A DNA stretch of 64,000 bases from Anastatus disparis (taxonomy: Eukaryota; Arthropoda; Insecta; Hymenoptera; Eupelmidae): contig JAFFSR010000249.1 in the NCBI GenBank assembly GCA_017163975.1, forward strand, positions 9,076,001-9,140,000, given 5' to 3'. The position numbers and the translations under genes are program-made. The stretch's first letter is position 1; the number at the start of each line of letters is the position of its first letter. Shown here in pieces: positions 24,880-34,823 of the stretch. The notes beneath the pieces were generated by a model that was not told the origin of the DNA, made no database searches, and saw only the letters and a list, made by a program, of their open reading frames with translations.

Positions 24880-25589
24880 AAAGTTTGATTTTAAAATATT
24901 TAATTTGAAAGTTAAGTCTAGTGATAGAGAAGCTCTACCAATTTTAATCGATATGAATCGTTCTCACGATTAAATATATTTGAATTGAAAGAAATATAGA
25001 TCAAAATATAATTGTAAGAATCTTACCTTGATTCGGCTAAGTAGATACAGGCAGACAGTAAATAAGTACACTTAATTTAATATTTTAATTATAGAGATTT
25101 TATTTATTACTTTTATAATAAACTGAATATAGTGCGATTCAATATATTGCGCGAATAATTGTATAATTTTATAGTGCGAGAAGTATAGTTGTAATAATTG
25201 CATCTTTTGAAATGCTTGTAGAAGTTCTTCGATAAAGTGCTTTGAAAAAGTGTCTGCTTTAAAGTGCGCGTTTATCCTGATTTGATCTGTCTTTTTATAT
25301 TGATGATTCCTGCCTTGTTTAAGAATTTAAATTGGTGTCAACCGATGGAGCAATGCTTATTCTGCATTTTGACTCTTATTGAATGATATGGTTAACGTGG
25401 TAAATCTGGCTCATGTAGTCTTCGTAATCGTACTTATTTTGTTAATTCTGAAAATCGCATTGCACTTGGTTTCTTAACAAATGACTTACTTTTACAATAT
25501 GCTTGCTAAGGTAAATTAGCTGATTGATCAATAACTGCATATTTTTTGAATGATAAATTTTGAAATAAAAGATACGTCGTGACGTAACA
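24880..25589 (-). mobile_element. Decayed LTR (5' LTR of the minus-strand Gag-bearing element)
   Basis: On the minus strand it starts TGTTACGTCACGACGTATC at 25589 and can be followed against the LTR at 54479. Shared blocks include TTTATTTCAAAATTTATCATT, ATATGCAGTTATTGATCAAT, ATCCATTCAATAAGAGTCAA-type sequence, and GAGCAATGCTTATTCTGCAT (plus strand 25351-25370). The low-coordinate end is unclear, at about 24880. It lacks the foldback MITE present in the other LTR. Confidence 0.72.
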
Positions 25590-25616
25590 ACAATACATTA
25601 ATTGATTTATATATAA

Positions 25617-25930
25617 TATCAAGAGGTGCGGTAGCGCCTCGACGGCAAGTTAAGGTACGAATATGAAAACGTCGAGGCGCTCCTCTTATACTTTGAATTA
25701 GAGTTTTCAAAATTTTAAAACTGAATCCTATTAAAATAAAACCCAATATTTGAAAAATGGAAATTGATATTTAAAGATTTTTATATTATGTTTCATTTTA
25801 AAAAAGTTTTATTATGATCCATTTAATCAATCACGAGAAAACGTAATCTAAAATTTTAAAGTTCTATATTCGCGTTATAAAAATTCTTCTTCGTCATCAG
25901 TCCTTCAATTTTTGTTTCCAGCCAGCGGAT
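25617..25930 (+). repeat. GC-hairpin dispersed repeat, copy 2
   Basis: Same order as 14758-15055: TATCAAGAGGTGCGGTAGCG, GAGGCGCTCCTCTTATACTT, an AT-rich middle, TTCGCGTTAT and CCAGCCAGCGG. It is about 15 bp longer than copy 1, partly from an insert before the end. It starts 28 bases after the LTR. Confidence 0.8.
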
Positions 25931-26350
25931 CAAATTATAACGAAAATTTGATTAATCAAGGACAAAGATATACGGCCAACTCTTAATAGATCAAATACAA
26001 TCAAGTTTTCCATGAATATGCAATATATTATATGTTTATCTATTATTTATTTCTTTCTAATTATCTCATGAAAATCATTAAAATTTTCAAATTTCATGTG
26101 TTTTTTCTTCTGAAACCAACCTCATATATAAGTACAAACTAATATAATGATAATGTATTTCTAGGATCCTAGAAATCGAAATTGATTCATGAAAAGTTCA
26201 ACTGTTTTCTAGGGTCTCAGAAAAAAAGGTACTAGATATTTTCTAGGATCCCAAAAACAAACGTTATATACTCCTTCCGATCCAAAGAATATATGTCCTA
26301 GAAAAGTACAAAACACAAATAAATAATATAAAATATATATATATATACTA

Positions 26351-26390
26351 GGGGGGGTACCCCCCTGCTCGCTCTGCTCGCCAACCCCCA
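26351..26390 (-). terminator. Helitron A 3'-end hairpin
   Basis: GGGGGGGTACCCCCC (26351-26365) followed on the plus strand by TGCTCGCTCTGCTCGCCAAC. On the minus strand it ends the element just before CTAG. In Helitrons this hairpin is the stop signal for rolling-circle transfer, not a transcription terminator. Nearly the same block is at 29059-29097. Confidence 0.8.
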
Positions 26391-26522
26391 TTGGTGATTA
26401 TGCATATCTTACATATATTTTACCAATAAAAGAAAAATTAATCATTTATAAATCACATGATATATGTGAAAAACAAATAATAATTTAATTATGATGGTTT
26501 ATACCTTATAAACTAAACGAGT

Positions 26523-27683
26523 TTCCACACCACCTTACATTTCAAACTAGTTATTATGATGAATTGCATTCATATATTTTATTTAATTGTATAAATTTTT
26601 CAATATTTAAATATAGATTTTAATTTAACTAATATATTTTAACTGTGTGAAATATAGAGGTAACGTTACGGCGCGTTAGATTTTTTGATTAGTGGAAACC
26701 CTCACCAGGAGCCCTAAAAACCACTTCATTTTATAGATAATATTACATAGATTAGTTATACATTTATAATATAATTTATTTTATGTATTGAATATGAATA
26801 AAAAAATAGTGATATCGTACAATATATAAGTGAAAAAATAACTTATTATTAATTAAATGATATTAATGATCAAAATTATAATAAATTTAAAACTATATAA
26901 AAATTTTTAAATAATTATTTGGTATAAAAATTTTATTAGTATTATATTTGATATATCATAATGTTTATTTATGTCTTAAGATTTATAGGATTATTTTGAT
27001 ATAATTTCTTTTTGATATCTTTTTGACTTATTTTTACATTTTTTAAGATATATCAATATTTTATACTAAAATTTAAAAATTTGTTTACTTTAATATTCAA
27101 AAATAAGTGATGTAATTATTATTAATATTCATAAGATCATTAAATCATTATATTATTTTAATGATTTTAATTTGTATATATATAAAATAAAATAATTTTG
27201 AAATATTAAACTTACTTTTTATTACTTACTTTTATAAATTTTGATCAAATATGTTCTTAATAATATTAACTAATCGTAATAAATATCTAAAATAAATTTG
27301 ATAATTTTGTTTATTATAATATTCTGTTATTGGTTCACATATTTGAATTTTATATTCTATAATTTTATTAACGTAATATTTATAATATTCTGGTACTTTA
27401 TTCCAATTATTGTATTCAACTTTTTCTTCATTCCCGCCAATATATGAATTAATAATATTATTTATTTGAGAAATTTCTGTATCCTCTGAAATATTATCAT
27501 TTAAGCTTTCTAAATAATATTCATATTCTTCTTCATAATTTAAGTGGTCTTCAATTTGATTATTTAAATAATCCATTGAATGTTGATCGATAATATCATT
27601 TACTTCAACATCATTTCCAATTAAATTAAATATATGAATGCAATTCATCATAATAACTAGTTTGAAATGTAAGGTGGTGTGGA
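26523..27683. repeat. Inverted repeat around the small ORF of Helitron A
   Basis: TTTCCACACCACCTTACATT (26523) through the ATTCATATATTTTATTT segment to about 26595 is the reverse complement of 27605-27683. The right arm holds the start codon region of the small ORF. The left arm is thus an inverted copy of the 5' end of that ORF placed beyond its stop. Confidence 0.9.
27232..27654 (-). CDS. Small acidic Helitron-borne protein, about 141 aa
   Basis: An unidentified protein. The frame opens further upstream (to 27714), but the start is taken near 27654 (MMNCIHIFNLIGNDVEVNDI). Homology with the relative at 30739-31094 begins just after it, and the upstream codons derive from the inverted repeat. 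Features are DYLNNQIED, an acidic stretch (YEEEYEYYLESLND), INNIINSYIG, then WNKVPEYYKYYVNKIIEYKI and YLLRLVNIIKNIFDQ. It is mostly helical in outlook and tyrosine-rich, with no known motif and no membrane segment. Being open while its relative carries a stop suggests either chance or recent selection. It could be an accessory protein of this Helitron family. Confidence 0.5.
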   Translation of the reverse strand: MMMNCIHIFNLIGNDVEVNDIIDQHSMDYLNNQIEDHLNYEEEYEYYLESLNDNISEDTEISQINNIINSYIGGNEEKVEYNNWNKVPEYYKYYVNKIIEYKIQICEPITEYYNKQNYQIYFRYLLRLVNIIKNIFDQNL

Positions 27684-28007
27684 AACTCGATTGTTTATTT
27701 ATATAAATAAACAATCATAATTAAATTATTATTTGTTTTTTCAGATATATCATGTGTTTTATAAATATAATTACTTATTCTTCATGTAAATGTTTTAGCA
27801 AGAAGTCTTCATTCATTAATTAATAATATAAAGAACAAATTTTTTTATCTATTAATAATTTTATTAATATATAAATATCAAAGTATTATATAATAAAATT
27901 TTAGTATTAAAAATATTATTTCGTTTTTCATTAGATATACCACATTATATTAATTAACATAATAATGCATGCAAGTTATAAACTGTTATACGAGTCATTA
28001 CACGAGT

Positions 28008-28206
28008 GGGGGGCAGTGGGGGGTGATGCGGGGGCATACGGGGGCACGGGGGTGCACGGGGGGCGTGGGGGGGCCTATAGAGGGAGTGAATGGTTACAAA
28101 ATATCGTAGAATTACAAACAATTTTACGTTATTTTGTAGGAATTCCTTACAAAACATTATTGGGAGCTGTGGGGGGAATGGGGGGAACGGGGGAGTGGGG
28201 GGCTGA
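28008..28206. repeat. G-run island (subterminal block of Helitron A)
   Basis: Many runs of four to seven G on the plus strand at 28008-28078 and again 28162-28203, in DNA that is otherwise very AT-rich. Runs spaced by short loops can form G-quadruplexes. The block lies just inside the Helitron 5' end, as does a similar block at 34310-34780 in Helitron B. Confidence 0.85.
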
Positions 28207-28247
28207 AACTGAATTTTTAATATAACTATATAATATAGGATGTTTTT

Positions 28248-28297
<50 letters not shown>

Positions 28298-28301
<4 letters not shown>

Positions 28302-28876
28302 GGGTTCGTTTGTGGACATCACTTTGTTTTTGGCTCATAACTTTTCACCAAGTGCATATTTTTTGGACTTATAGGTGTCTATAGAAAGATGAAGACCTTA
28401 GCTAACTACCAACGAAGGGACAAAATCGATTCCGTCAAATAGAATAATTTTTTTGTTAATTTTGTGAAATGCTCACAACCGAACCAAAAAAGATTTTGGT
28501 TCAGTTGTAGACAATCATGCAAAATTAGTGGTGTTAAGATATTGGTTGCAATCCATATTGCATCACAAAGAAGGAATAAATTCCTACTAAATAAATGTAC
28601 ATTACACTCAGCTTCATTAATTCACTTCGATTTGTAATTCTTTTGAAAAAGTATACATAAGTATAAATGAATTTTTGTTATTTTTTTTTCAAGCACAGAA
28701 AAATTAATTTGCTTACAGCACAAAACAGACGAGTTTGTTTGCTTTGATATTTGGCATAAAATATCGTATTGCTATAATACATAAATGACATTTGTCAAGA
28801 AAACCTCATCTGCTTTCTGTCAGTAGAAACAAAGCGGTGTCCATAATCAAACCATGCCCACAACCGAACCTTTTAT
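28298..28876. mobile_element. TIR element inserted in a TA repeat
   Basis: Ends GAAAGGGTTCGTTTGTGGAC and GCCCACAACCGAACCTTTT are inverted and similar over about 19 bases, and both flanks are (TA)n. Inside, CACAACCGAACC...GGTTCAGTTGT (28471-28510) repeats the terminal motif as a second small palindrome. It has no ORF. It is about 580 bp and probably a MITE with a TA target. Confidence 0.7.
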
Positions 28877-28879
<3 letters not shown>

Positions 28880-28927
<48 letters not shown>

Positions 28928-28962
28928 ATGTGTGTGTGTCTCTCTTTCTCTCTCTCTCTCTT
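28880..28962. repeat. Compound microsatellite (TA)n(TG)n(CT)n
   Basis: Successive TA, TG and CT dinucleotide runs. The overlapping plus-strand ORF is an artefact. Confidence 0.95.
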
Positions 28963-29299
28963 TCTAACACGTGTTCTATACACATATTACATATATACAT
29001 AAGACAAATGTAGACAAAAATATGTATACATTTTTTTGTGTATATATATATATATATAGGGGGGGTTCCCCCCTGCTCCCGCTGCTCGCCAACCCCCGTT
29101 TATATTTACAATATGTCAGCCAGTAATGAAATTTGTACTGACAAAAATTATTTATAAAATTTATATTAATTATATATTTGCTCAGACAGATTTCCACACC
29201 ACCCGAAGAGGTACTGTCAATAATAGTTACAATTAATAGTTTATAATTACAATTAATACTTACAATTAATAGTTTATAATATAAATTAAATAAAAAATG

Positions 29300-30735
29300 T
29301 ATGGTATTATGGCGCGTTGGTTTTTTTTTGTTTTATTTTTAATAATTATATAAAATCAATTATAATAATTTTAAGTTATTTTAAGACATGTTAAAATTAA
29401 TTGAAATTATTCCTTTTTTTTAAATAAAATTATTCAAAATAAAACCATGGTTACCTTCGCCTGTAGCCCTACACAACCATGAGAGTCTATATTCCTTCCT
29501 CCTTATACCATAGACTCTATTTACAATCCATCCTCCACCTTCAGTATTACATATTTAAACAAAGTTTCAAAATCATTTTATAATTTGCACAATTGTTGTT
29601 ATATAACAATTGTTCAATTAATATTTATCTCTTTTAAATCTTTGTTTAAGTATGTTTATTAGAATACTTATTATAACTTGATATTTTTCATTTAAATATT
29701 ATTGTAACATGTCTTACAATAATATAGAACCGAAATTTTTTTTATTATAATTATTCTAAATTTAAAATTTAATATTTCATTGAATTCTATGTTTTTTAAT
29801 ATTATTATTATTAAAAATTTTATAATTATTTCTTATATTTAAATATTAATTATTATTATTTTTTTTTATAACATTTAGTATCTTTAATTTATATACTTGA
29901 AATCAATATATTTCATTTTTTTTAAATATTAGTTTTATTCAAAGTATATATTTTACAATAAATTTCAATATCATTATGATAATTATAATATTATTAATTA
30001 ATATATTTCATAAATAAAACGATAAAATTAAATAATATAATTTTTCCTTATTTATTAATTATTCTAATTTTATTTTTAATATATCTTAATTTTATTTTTA
30101 AGTCTTTTGGATGTATAAAATATATATCTATATTGTTTTCTAATATCCTTGACTTTTTTGCTAGTATTAAAAAAGATATATTAAAATAATTTTTACAAAA
30201 TTAATAGAATGTATTTTCACGTTTGTTTTTTTTTTAAATTATCGATTATTTATTTATTAATAAATAATTTTTAATATTATTTATTAATTAAAAAAATCAA
30301 TATAATATAATACATAATGATATGAATTTTATTATTTTTTTTTGTTTTATAAAATAATTTTTTATTTATCCTTTAAACATTTTATTACATTTAAATTCAA
30401 TTATAAATGTTTAAGTTATAATAGGATTTTATTTGATTTATTTAACGTTTAATGCCTGTATCATAATTATAATAATATTAATATAATTAATTACTAATTC
30501 ATGTACGTTATAAATAAAATTATAAAATGAGTATTTTATAAAATTTTTTTTATTTTTTTTTAAATATATTTTAACGCAATTAAGTCTTTATGATGTATGA
30601 AATATATTTTAAATTACTGTTTTAATATATTTGATTAATTTTTTGTTTTTATAAAAGATATGTTTATTATTTTTATTAATTTATTACTTGAATATATTTT
30701 ATATTATATTTTATAATATAAAAAAAATTATATTA
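29300..30735. other. Very AT-rich interior of Helitron B
   Basis: No reading frame and no recognisable repeat, apart from frequent TTTTATTTTTAA-type runs. In an autonomous Helitron, the helicase would lie on this side of the Rep domain; no trace of it is visible. Confidence 0.4.
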
Positions 30736-30738
30736 GCA

Positions 30739-31094
30739 ATACGTAATAAATATTTATAATATATTGTATTATGAGTTGTGATATAATATTCCCTAATTGG
30801 ATCATGTATTTCTAACTTATATTGAATGATTTTATTTGTCATATATTTATAATAATATGTTACATTGTTCCAATTTTCAAAATGAAATTTTTCATTTTAA
30901 ATACCGATATAGTTATTAATTGCATTATTTAATCTAGATAAATCTGTATTTTTATTCAAATTTCCCATATATTCTTCGTACTGCTCTTGAAACCGTTCAA
31001 ATTCGTTTATTTGGTTATTTAAATCATCTAATTCTTCTTGATGTTGTAAGTTTTCTACAAGAATGTATTCATTTGAAACTGGATCCCATTCCAT
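30739..31094 (-). pseudogene. Relative of the small Helitron protein, one in-frame stop
   Basis: It starts MEWDPVSNEYILVENLQHQE at 31094. It matches the ORF at 27232-27654 over most of its length: LDDLNNQINE, EEYMGNLN, LNNAINNYIG, then after a TAA at about 30897-30899 in the same frame NEKFHFENWNNV, YYYKYMTNKIIQYKLEIHDP and YYKYLLRIANI. The C-terminal end then diverges. Conservation of spacing and of hydrophobic positions in both copies shows this was a real protein family within this Helitron lineage. It lies 290 bases after the Rep remnant on the same strand. Confidence 0.62.
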
Positions 31095-31387
31095 TTTATA
31101 ATGATTCGATTATTATTAGTATTAATTAAATTATATTTTAAATAACTTTGTTATTAATTTTTTTTATAAAATATTTGAAGTTTGTTTTTATTTTCTTTTT
31201 TATTATTTAAATTAATTTTTTTATATAGAAAATTTAAAGTATGTTTTTATTTTTTGTTTTATTATGTTATATCTGAAAAAAATAAATGTTTTATTAGTAT
31301 GTAAGAAATATAAATATATTTTTAATATTAAAAAAATTAAAGTTTTTTTTTTTTATTTTTATAGTACTTCTTTCCATACTATATTGG

Positions 31388-32672
31388 TTAATTCATTTTT
31401 ATATAAAATAATCTTACTGTGATATTTGGTATGTCATTGGGAGTTGTTGCTTCTGGAAAATTTTTTAAAATTTCTTTTAATTCTTTCCATTCAGGATTAC
31501 ACGTCATTGTTATAAATAAGTCTGGCTTACCTACTGTTCTCATTATTGCCACGGCATCTTGATAATATTGCTGCATATATCTTGAACTACCAATATATGA
31601 TGAGGGTAAAATAAAAAGATTTCCAATTTTCTCTTTGTTTTCAAAATTTGTTAAAATATCTGAAGCATTATTTATTACATGATCTAATAAACCTTGATAA
31701 CATTCTATGCGTAATTGTTTTTGATTATTTCTAAAAAAATTCATTTTATTACATTCAACCATCACATATGCATGTATTATATATTGTTGTGTTAATCTTC
31801 CACAATATAAAATAGGGTTGAAATTTTTTAAATTTGGTCTTCAATGGATTCTATATGAATAATATTGTAGTACTGTAAGACAATTATTATTTTCTATATT
31901 TTCATTTTTTTTATATCCTATACTCCAACCTAAATCTCCTGCTTGAAACATTAAAGGAAAAACTATTGGATCCACGTGATGAGATAATTTATTTAAATAA
32001 GTATGAGTAAATTCCATCTTCAGAAGATAATTTCGGATATACACAAAGATCATAATTATCTGGAATTCCTGAGTTAGATACTATGATAGCACCACATTCA
32101 GAAGTTAGTGGCTTATTATAACGATGTTGTTGTTTATCATTTTTTCGCATTAAATACAATTTATAATTTTGAATATTTTGTATATTTGATAATTGATGTA
32201 AGCTTTTGTAATTCTTAGCCATGGGATTATCTTTCATTATCTCTGTTAAAATTAACATATGTTCTTTTGTTAATTTTTCATTAGTTTTTAATCGTTTGTT
32301 AATTGCTACTGTATTATCGTAAATATATAACTGTCCACGTGTAGGTTCAATGTCGTTAGTAGAAATTAATGTATTAGGTGCTATATGACAAATTTGTCCT
32401 TGAATTTTCAAATTATATGTAGCTTTTTCTTGGTTTTAAATGACATTTGCATTAAAAGTTTCAAAACTAAACAAATTATTATAATATCTAATTAAATTTC
32501 TAAAAACACTATCATGTAATAATAAATATTTCAATTTTTCATTATATTTAGTTAATGGTGATAAAATAACTTTTCCTTGTTGACAACAATTAAACTTTTT
32601 TATTTCTTCTTTCCGAAATAAAGCACTACAATATTTACATTTGTAACTCATTCTACCTAAATAATTTTTCAA
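31388..32672 (-). pseudogene. Helitron Rep protein, N-terminal (Helitron_like_N) remnant
   Basis: Three frames continue each other. 32672-32436 has MSYKCKYCSALF and FNCCQQGKVILSPL (zinc-binding entry segment). 32411-31989 has KIQGQICHIAPN, RGQLYIYDNT, EHMLILTEIMKDNPMAKNYK and SNSGIPDNYDLCVYPK. 32053-31388 has LSHHVDPIVFPLMFQAGDLGW, EFTHTY, and the hallmark LPSSYIGSSRYMQQYYQDA followed by KPDLFITMTCNPEWKEL. These are the signature blocks of the Helitron-like N-terminal domain. Several frameshifts separate them, and the text stops at PNITVRLFYIK, before the HUH nuclease motif and two-tyrosine site. It is therefore non-functional. Confidence 0.9.
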
Positions 32673-32884
32673 ATTTTTATTAATGTTATTTTTATTGTTT
32701 ATATTATTCTTTAAATTTAATTTTTTAATTGATTTTTTTTGTCAATTTTTATTTTTATTTATTTTATCATAAAGCTTATTTTTACTTTTATTTTTGTTTC
32801 TGTTTTTATTTTTTTTTGTTTTATTAAATTTTTCAAGTTTTAATTTTCTTTTAAGATTATAATTATTATTATTATTATTATTTT

Positions 32885-33185
32885 TGATTTAAAATATCAT
32901 AATAACGTGCATCATATGATCCAGTAAAAATTAATGATAATTAAAAATGATTAGAAAAGTTTCCAAATGTTTGTATTTTGTTTTTAATATGTACTTTAAC
33001 ATATACATTATAAAATTTTACAAAACTTCGAATTTCTATTTCTATTCCAAAAGTACCATTATTTGACATGTACTCAAAATAATTATCACTATTTATTATT
33101 TTTATATAATATTTATTTCCTATTATATGTTGTTTACATTTATTCTAATTATTAACAACATTTCTAATTATATATTTTCTTATAA
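32885..33185 (-). pseudogene. OTU-like domain remnant upstream of Rep
   Basis: Minus-strand text reads RNVVNN, a stop, NKCKQHIIGNKYY, DNYFEYMSNNGTFGIEIEIR, SFVKFYNVYVKVHIKN, and after a stop LSLIFTGSYDARYYDIL. The order EYM..dGT.G..IE......YNV.I..........L.FTG..YD is that of the C-terminal half of OTU cysteine proteases. The catalytic histidine position (usually NHYD) is SYDA here, and the N-terminal part with the catalytic cysteine is not seen; the foldback MITE lies just upstream. OTU modules are known in some Helitron-like elements. The K-rich stretch 32680-32880 would be the linker to Rep. Confidence 0.5.
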
Positions 33186-33453
33186 TCATATGTTGATTTT
33201 CACTTTTATATAAAAAATACGAAAAACATACGAAAAAGATTAACTTAAGACAAAAACAAGATAACAAATTTAAGCTAACCTGAAAGAAAAATCTTCTAGA
33301 TGTAAGAAATTTTTTGATAAGTTTTTCTCACCAAGATAATGACTAATTAGCACAAAGTAAAATGTGACTCACTTTTAGGCAAGTACAGCTTGGACATAAA
33401 AAAAAGTAAGCTCAAATATTGGAAGTAGAAGTTTCTTATTGTTTTTTGTCTCA

Positions 33454-34117
33454 CTAGGAGAGTATCACATCTCCGGATCACGGATTTTGCTCTAACTTTG
33501 AGATAGGTTTTTAGATGTCAAAATATGGAAAAAGCCAGAGTTATAGACCTCAACGCTCAATATTTCTCTAGTTGCAGGCAATTAAAGAAAATCACTAAAA
33601 AAGTTACTAGATTTTTAAACGCTTATAATTCTTTAGCATTAATAGCTAGACGCTTGTAACTGTTTTTAAATGAAAACTACGTTCAAATCCTTTCGAAAAA
33701 GCACCTATAGCATATCAAAATACTTTTTTTTCTCAATGTTACAGCGTTATAAGAATTTGAGCTGAATTTCCTTTTAAAAATATTAATTAATGATAAATGT
33801 TAAAATGTAGTACAATTTTCATAACGCTGTAACTTTGGGAAAAAATAATATTTTGATATGCCATAGGTGCTTTTTCGAAAGGATTTGAACGTAGCTTTCG
33901 TTTAAAAACAGTTACAAGCGTCTAGCTATTAATGCTAAAGAATTATAAGCGTTTAAAAATCTAGTAACTTTTTTAGTGATTTTCTTTAATTGCCTGCAAC
34001 TAGAGAAATATTGAGCGTTGGGGTCTATAACTCTGGCTTTTTCCATATTTTGACATCTGAAAACCTATCTCAAAGTTAGAGCAAAATCCGTGATCCGGAG
34101 ATGTGATACTCTCCTAG
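33454..34117. mobile_element. Foldback MITE, CTAGGAGAGT family, copy 1
   Basis: A 664-bp near-perfect palindrome with ends CTAGGAGAGTATCACATCTC / GAGATGTGATACTCTCCTAG, flanked by TCA on both sides (33451-33453, 34118-34120). The arms are about 310 bp. A copy of nearly equal length (663 bp) lies at 54561. A three-base target duplication and inverted ends indicate a DNA transposon. It is inserted in Helitron B and so is younger. Confidence 0.92.
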
Positions 34118-34309
34118 TCAGTATGGGTGGTGTGGAAAGTTGTCTAAGGAACGTAGGTATCAGTTAATGTTTAAAAAATAATTATATCAACAATCTATAA
34201 TATTGGTAACTATGCATTAAATATATATTCTATTGTATAGCCTTAAGTAAGTATTTCATAAATATAAAATTAAAAAATTCTTTTCTTAATGGTTTATAAT
34301 GATTTTATG

Positions 34310-34785
34310 AAGAGTGGATTAGGGGCATGAGGGGTTATGAGGGGTAACTTGTAGAGCGAGGAGGTGATTTATCGAGTGAGGGGTGACTGGGGTAGTGAGG
34401 GGTATCTTTTTTTTTTTTTTTTAAAAAAGACATTTCAAGAGACATTTTTACGTTATTTTAAGGGGTGACTTCTGATTTTTTAAGGAGAGAAAAAAAATGA
34501 GGGGTAGTAGTTAAGAGGTAGTAGTGGAAAGGGTGGTAGTAGTGGTGTAGAGAATGAGTAACAAATACATTGGTAAAATAAGGCATATTTAGCTAAATTA
34601 TCTGAGGGGTGTTTGAGTGATGTACGAGGGGTAGCAAAAGGAGTGACTTGGGTAGTGAGGGGTGTCTTTTTTTTCAAGAAAGATCATTTCTAGACAGATT
34701 TTTACGTTATTTTGAGGGGTGAATTGTGATGTTTTAAGCATACAAAATAGGGGGAGGAATAATGAGGGGCAGGAGAGGAGGTTTT
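34310..34785. repeat. G-run block with internal duplication (subterminal part of Helitron B)
   Basis: GAGGGGT-type runs are scattered through 34310-34770. A unit of about 130 bp (TGACT..GGGTAGTGAGGGGTNT, a T-run, CATTTC...GACA..TTTTTACGTTATTTT, GAGGGGTGA) occurs at 34383-34510 and again at 34640-34760. It corresponds to the G-rich island of Helitron A. Confidence 0.85.
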
Positions 34786-34823
34786 TTTTTTAAATATAAC
34801 TATATAATATAGGGAGATATATA

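Larger units (their letters stand above)
26348..28240 (-). mobile_element. Helitron A, non-autonomous, 1.9 kb
   Basis: On the minus strand it begins A|TCCTATATTATATAGTTATA (28240) and ends in a hairpin GGGGGGTACCCCCC followed directly by CTAG|T (26348). These are the canonical Helitron features: 5'-TC, a 3' hairpin with CTRR, and insertion between A and T. Both host flanks are TA-rich repeats. Inside are a C-rich subterminal block (G-rich on the plus strand, 28010-28205), one small ORF (27232-27654) and an inverted TTTCCACACCACC pair. It encodes no Rep or helicase, so it would depend on a partner such as Helitron B at 29057-34817. Confidence 0.85.
29057..34817 (-). mobile_element. Helitron B, long relative of Helitron A
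   Basis: The minus-strand 5' end reads A|TCTCCCTATATTATATAGTT (34817), matching Helitron A. The 3' end has the same GC block (GGGGGTTGGCGAGCAG...GGGGGGAACCCCCC, 29059-29097), but the last bases before the TA flank are CTAT rather than CTRR. In minus-strand order it holds a C-rich block, a TTTCCACACCACCC motif (reverse complement at 34125), a foldback MITE (33454-34117), an OTU-like remnant, a Rep N-terminal remnant, a small ORF related to that of Helitron A, and the motif again at 29190. The HUH nuclease core and the helicase are missing, so it is a dead derivative of an autonomous element. Confidence 0.82.

Noticed and set aside
27954..28338. ORFs with Gly-rich or Pro-rich sequence near 28.1 kb
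   Set aside because: Products of G-runs and TA repeats in the Helitron subterminal block.
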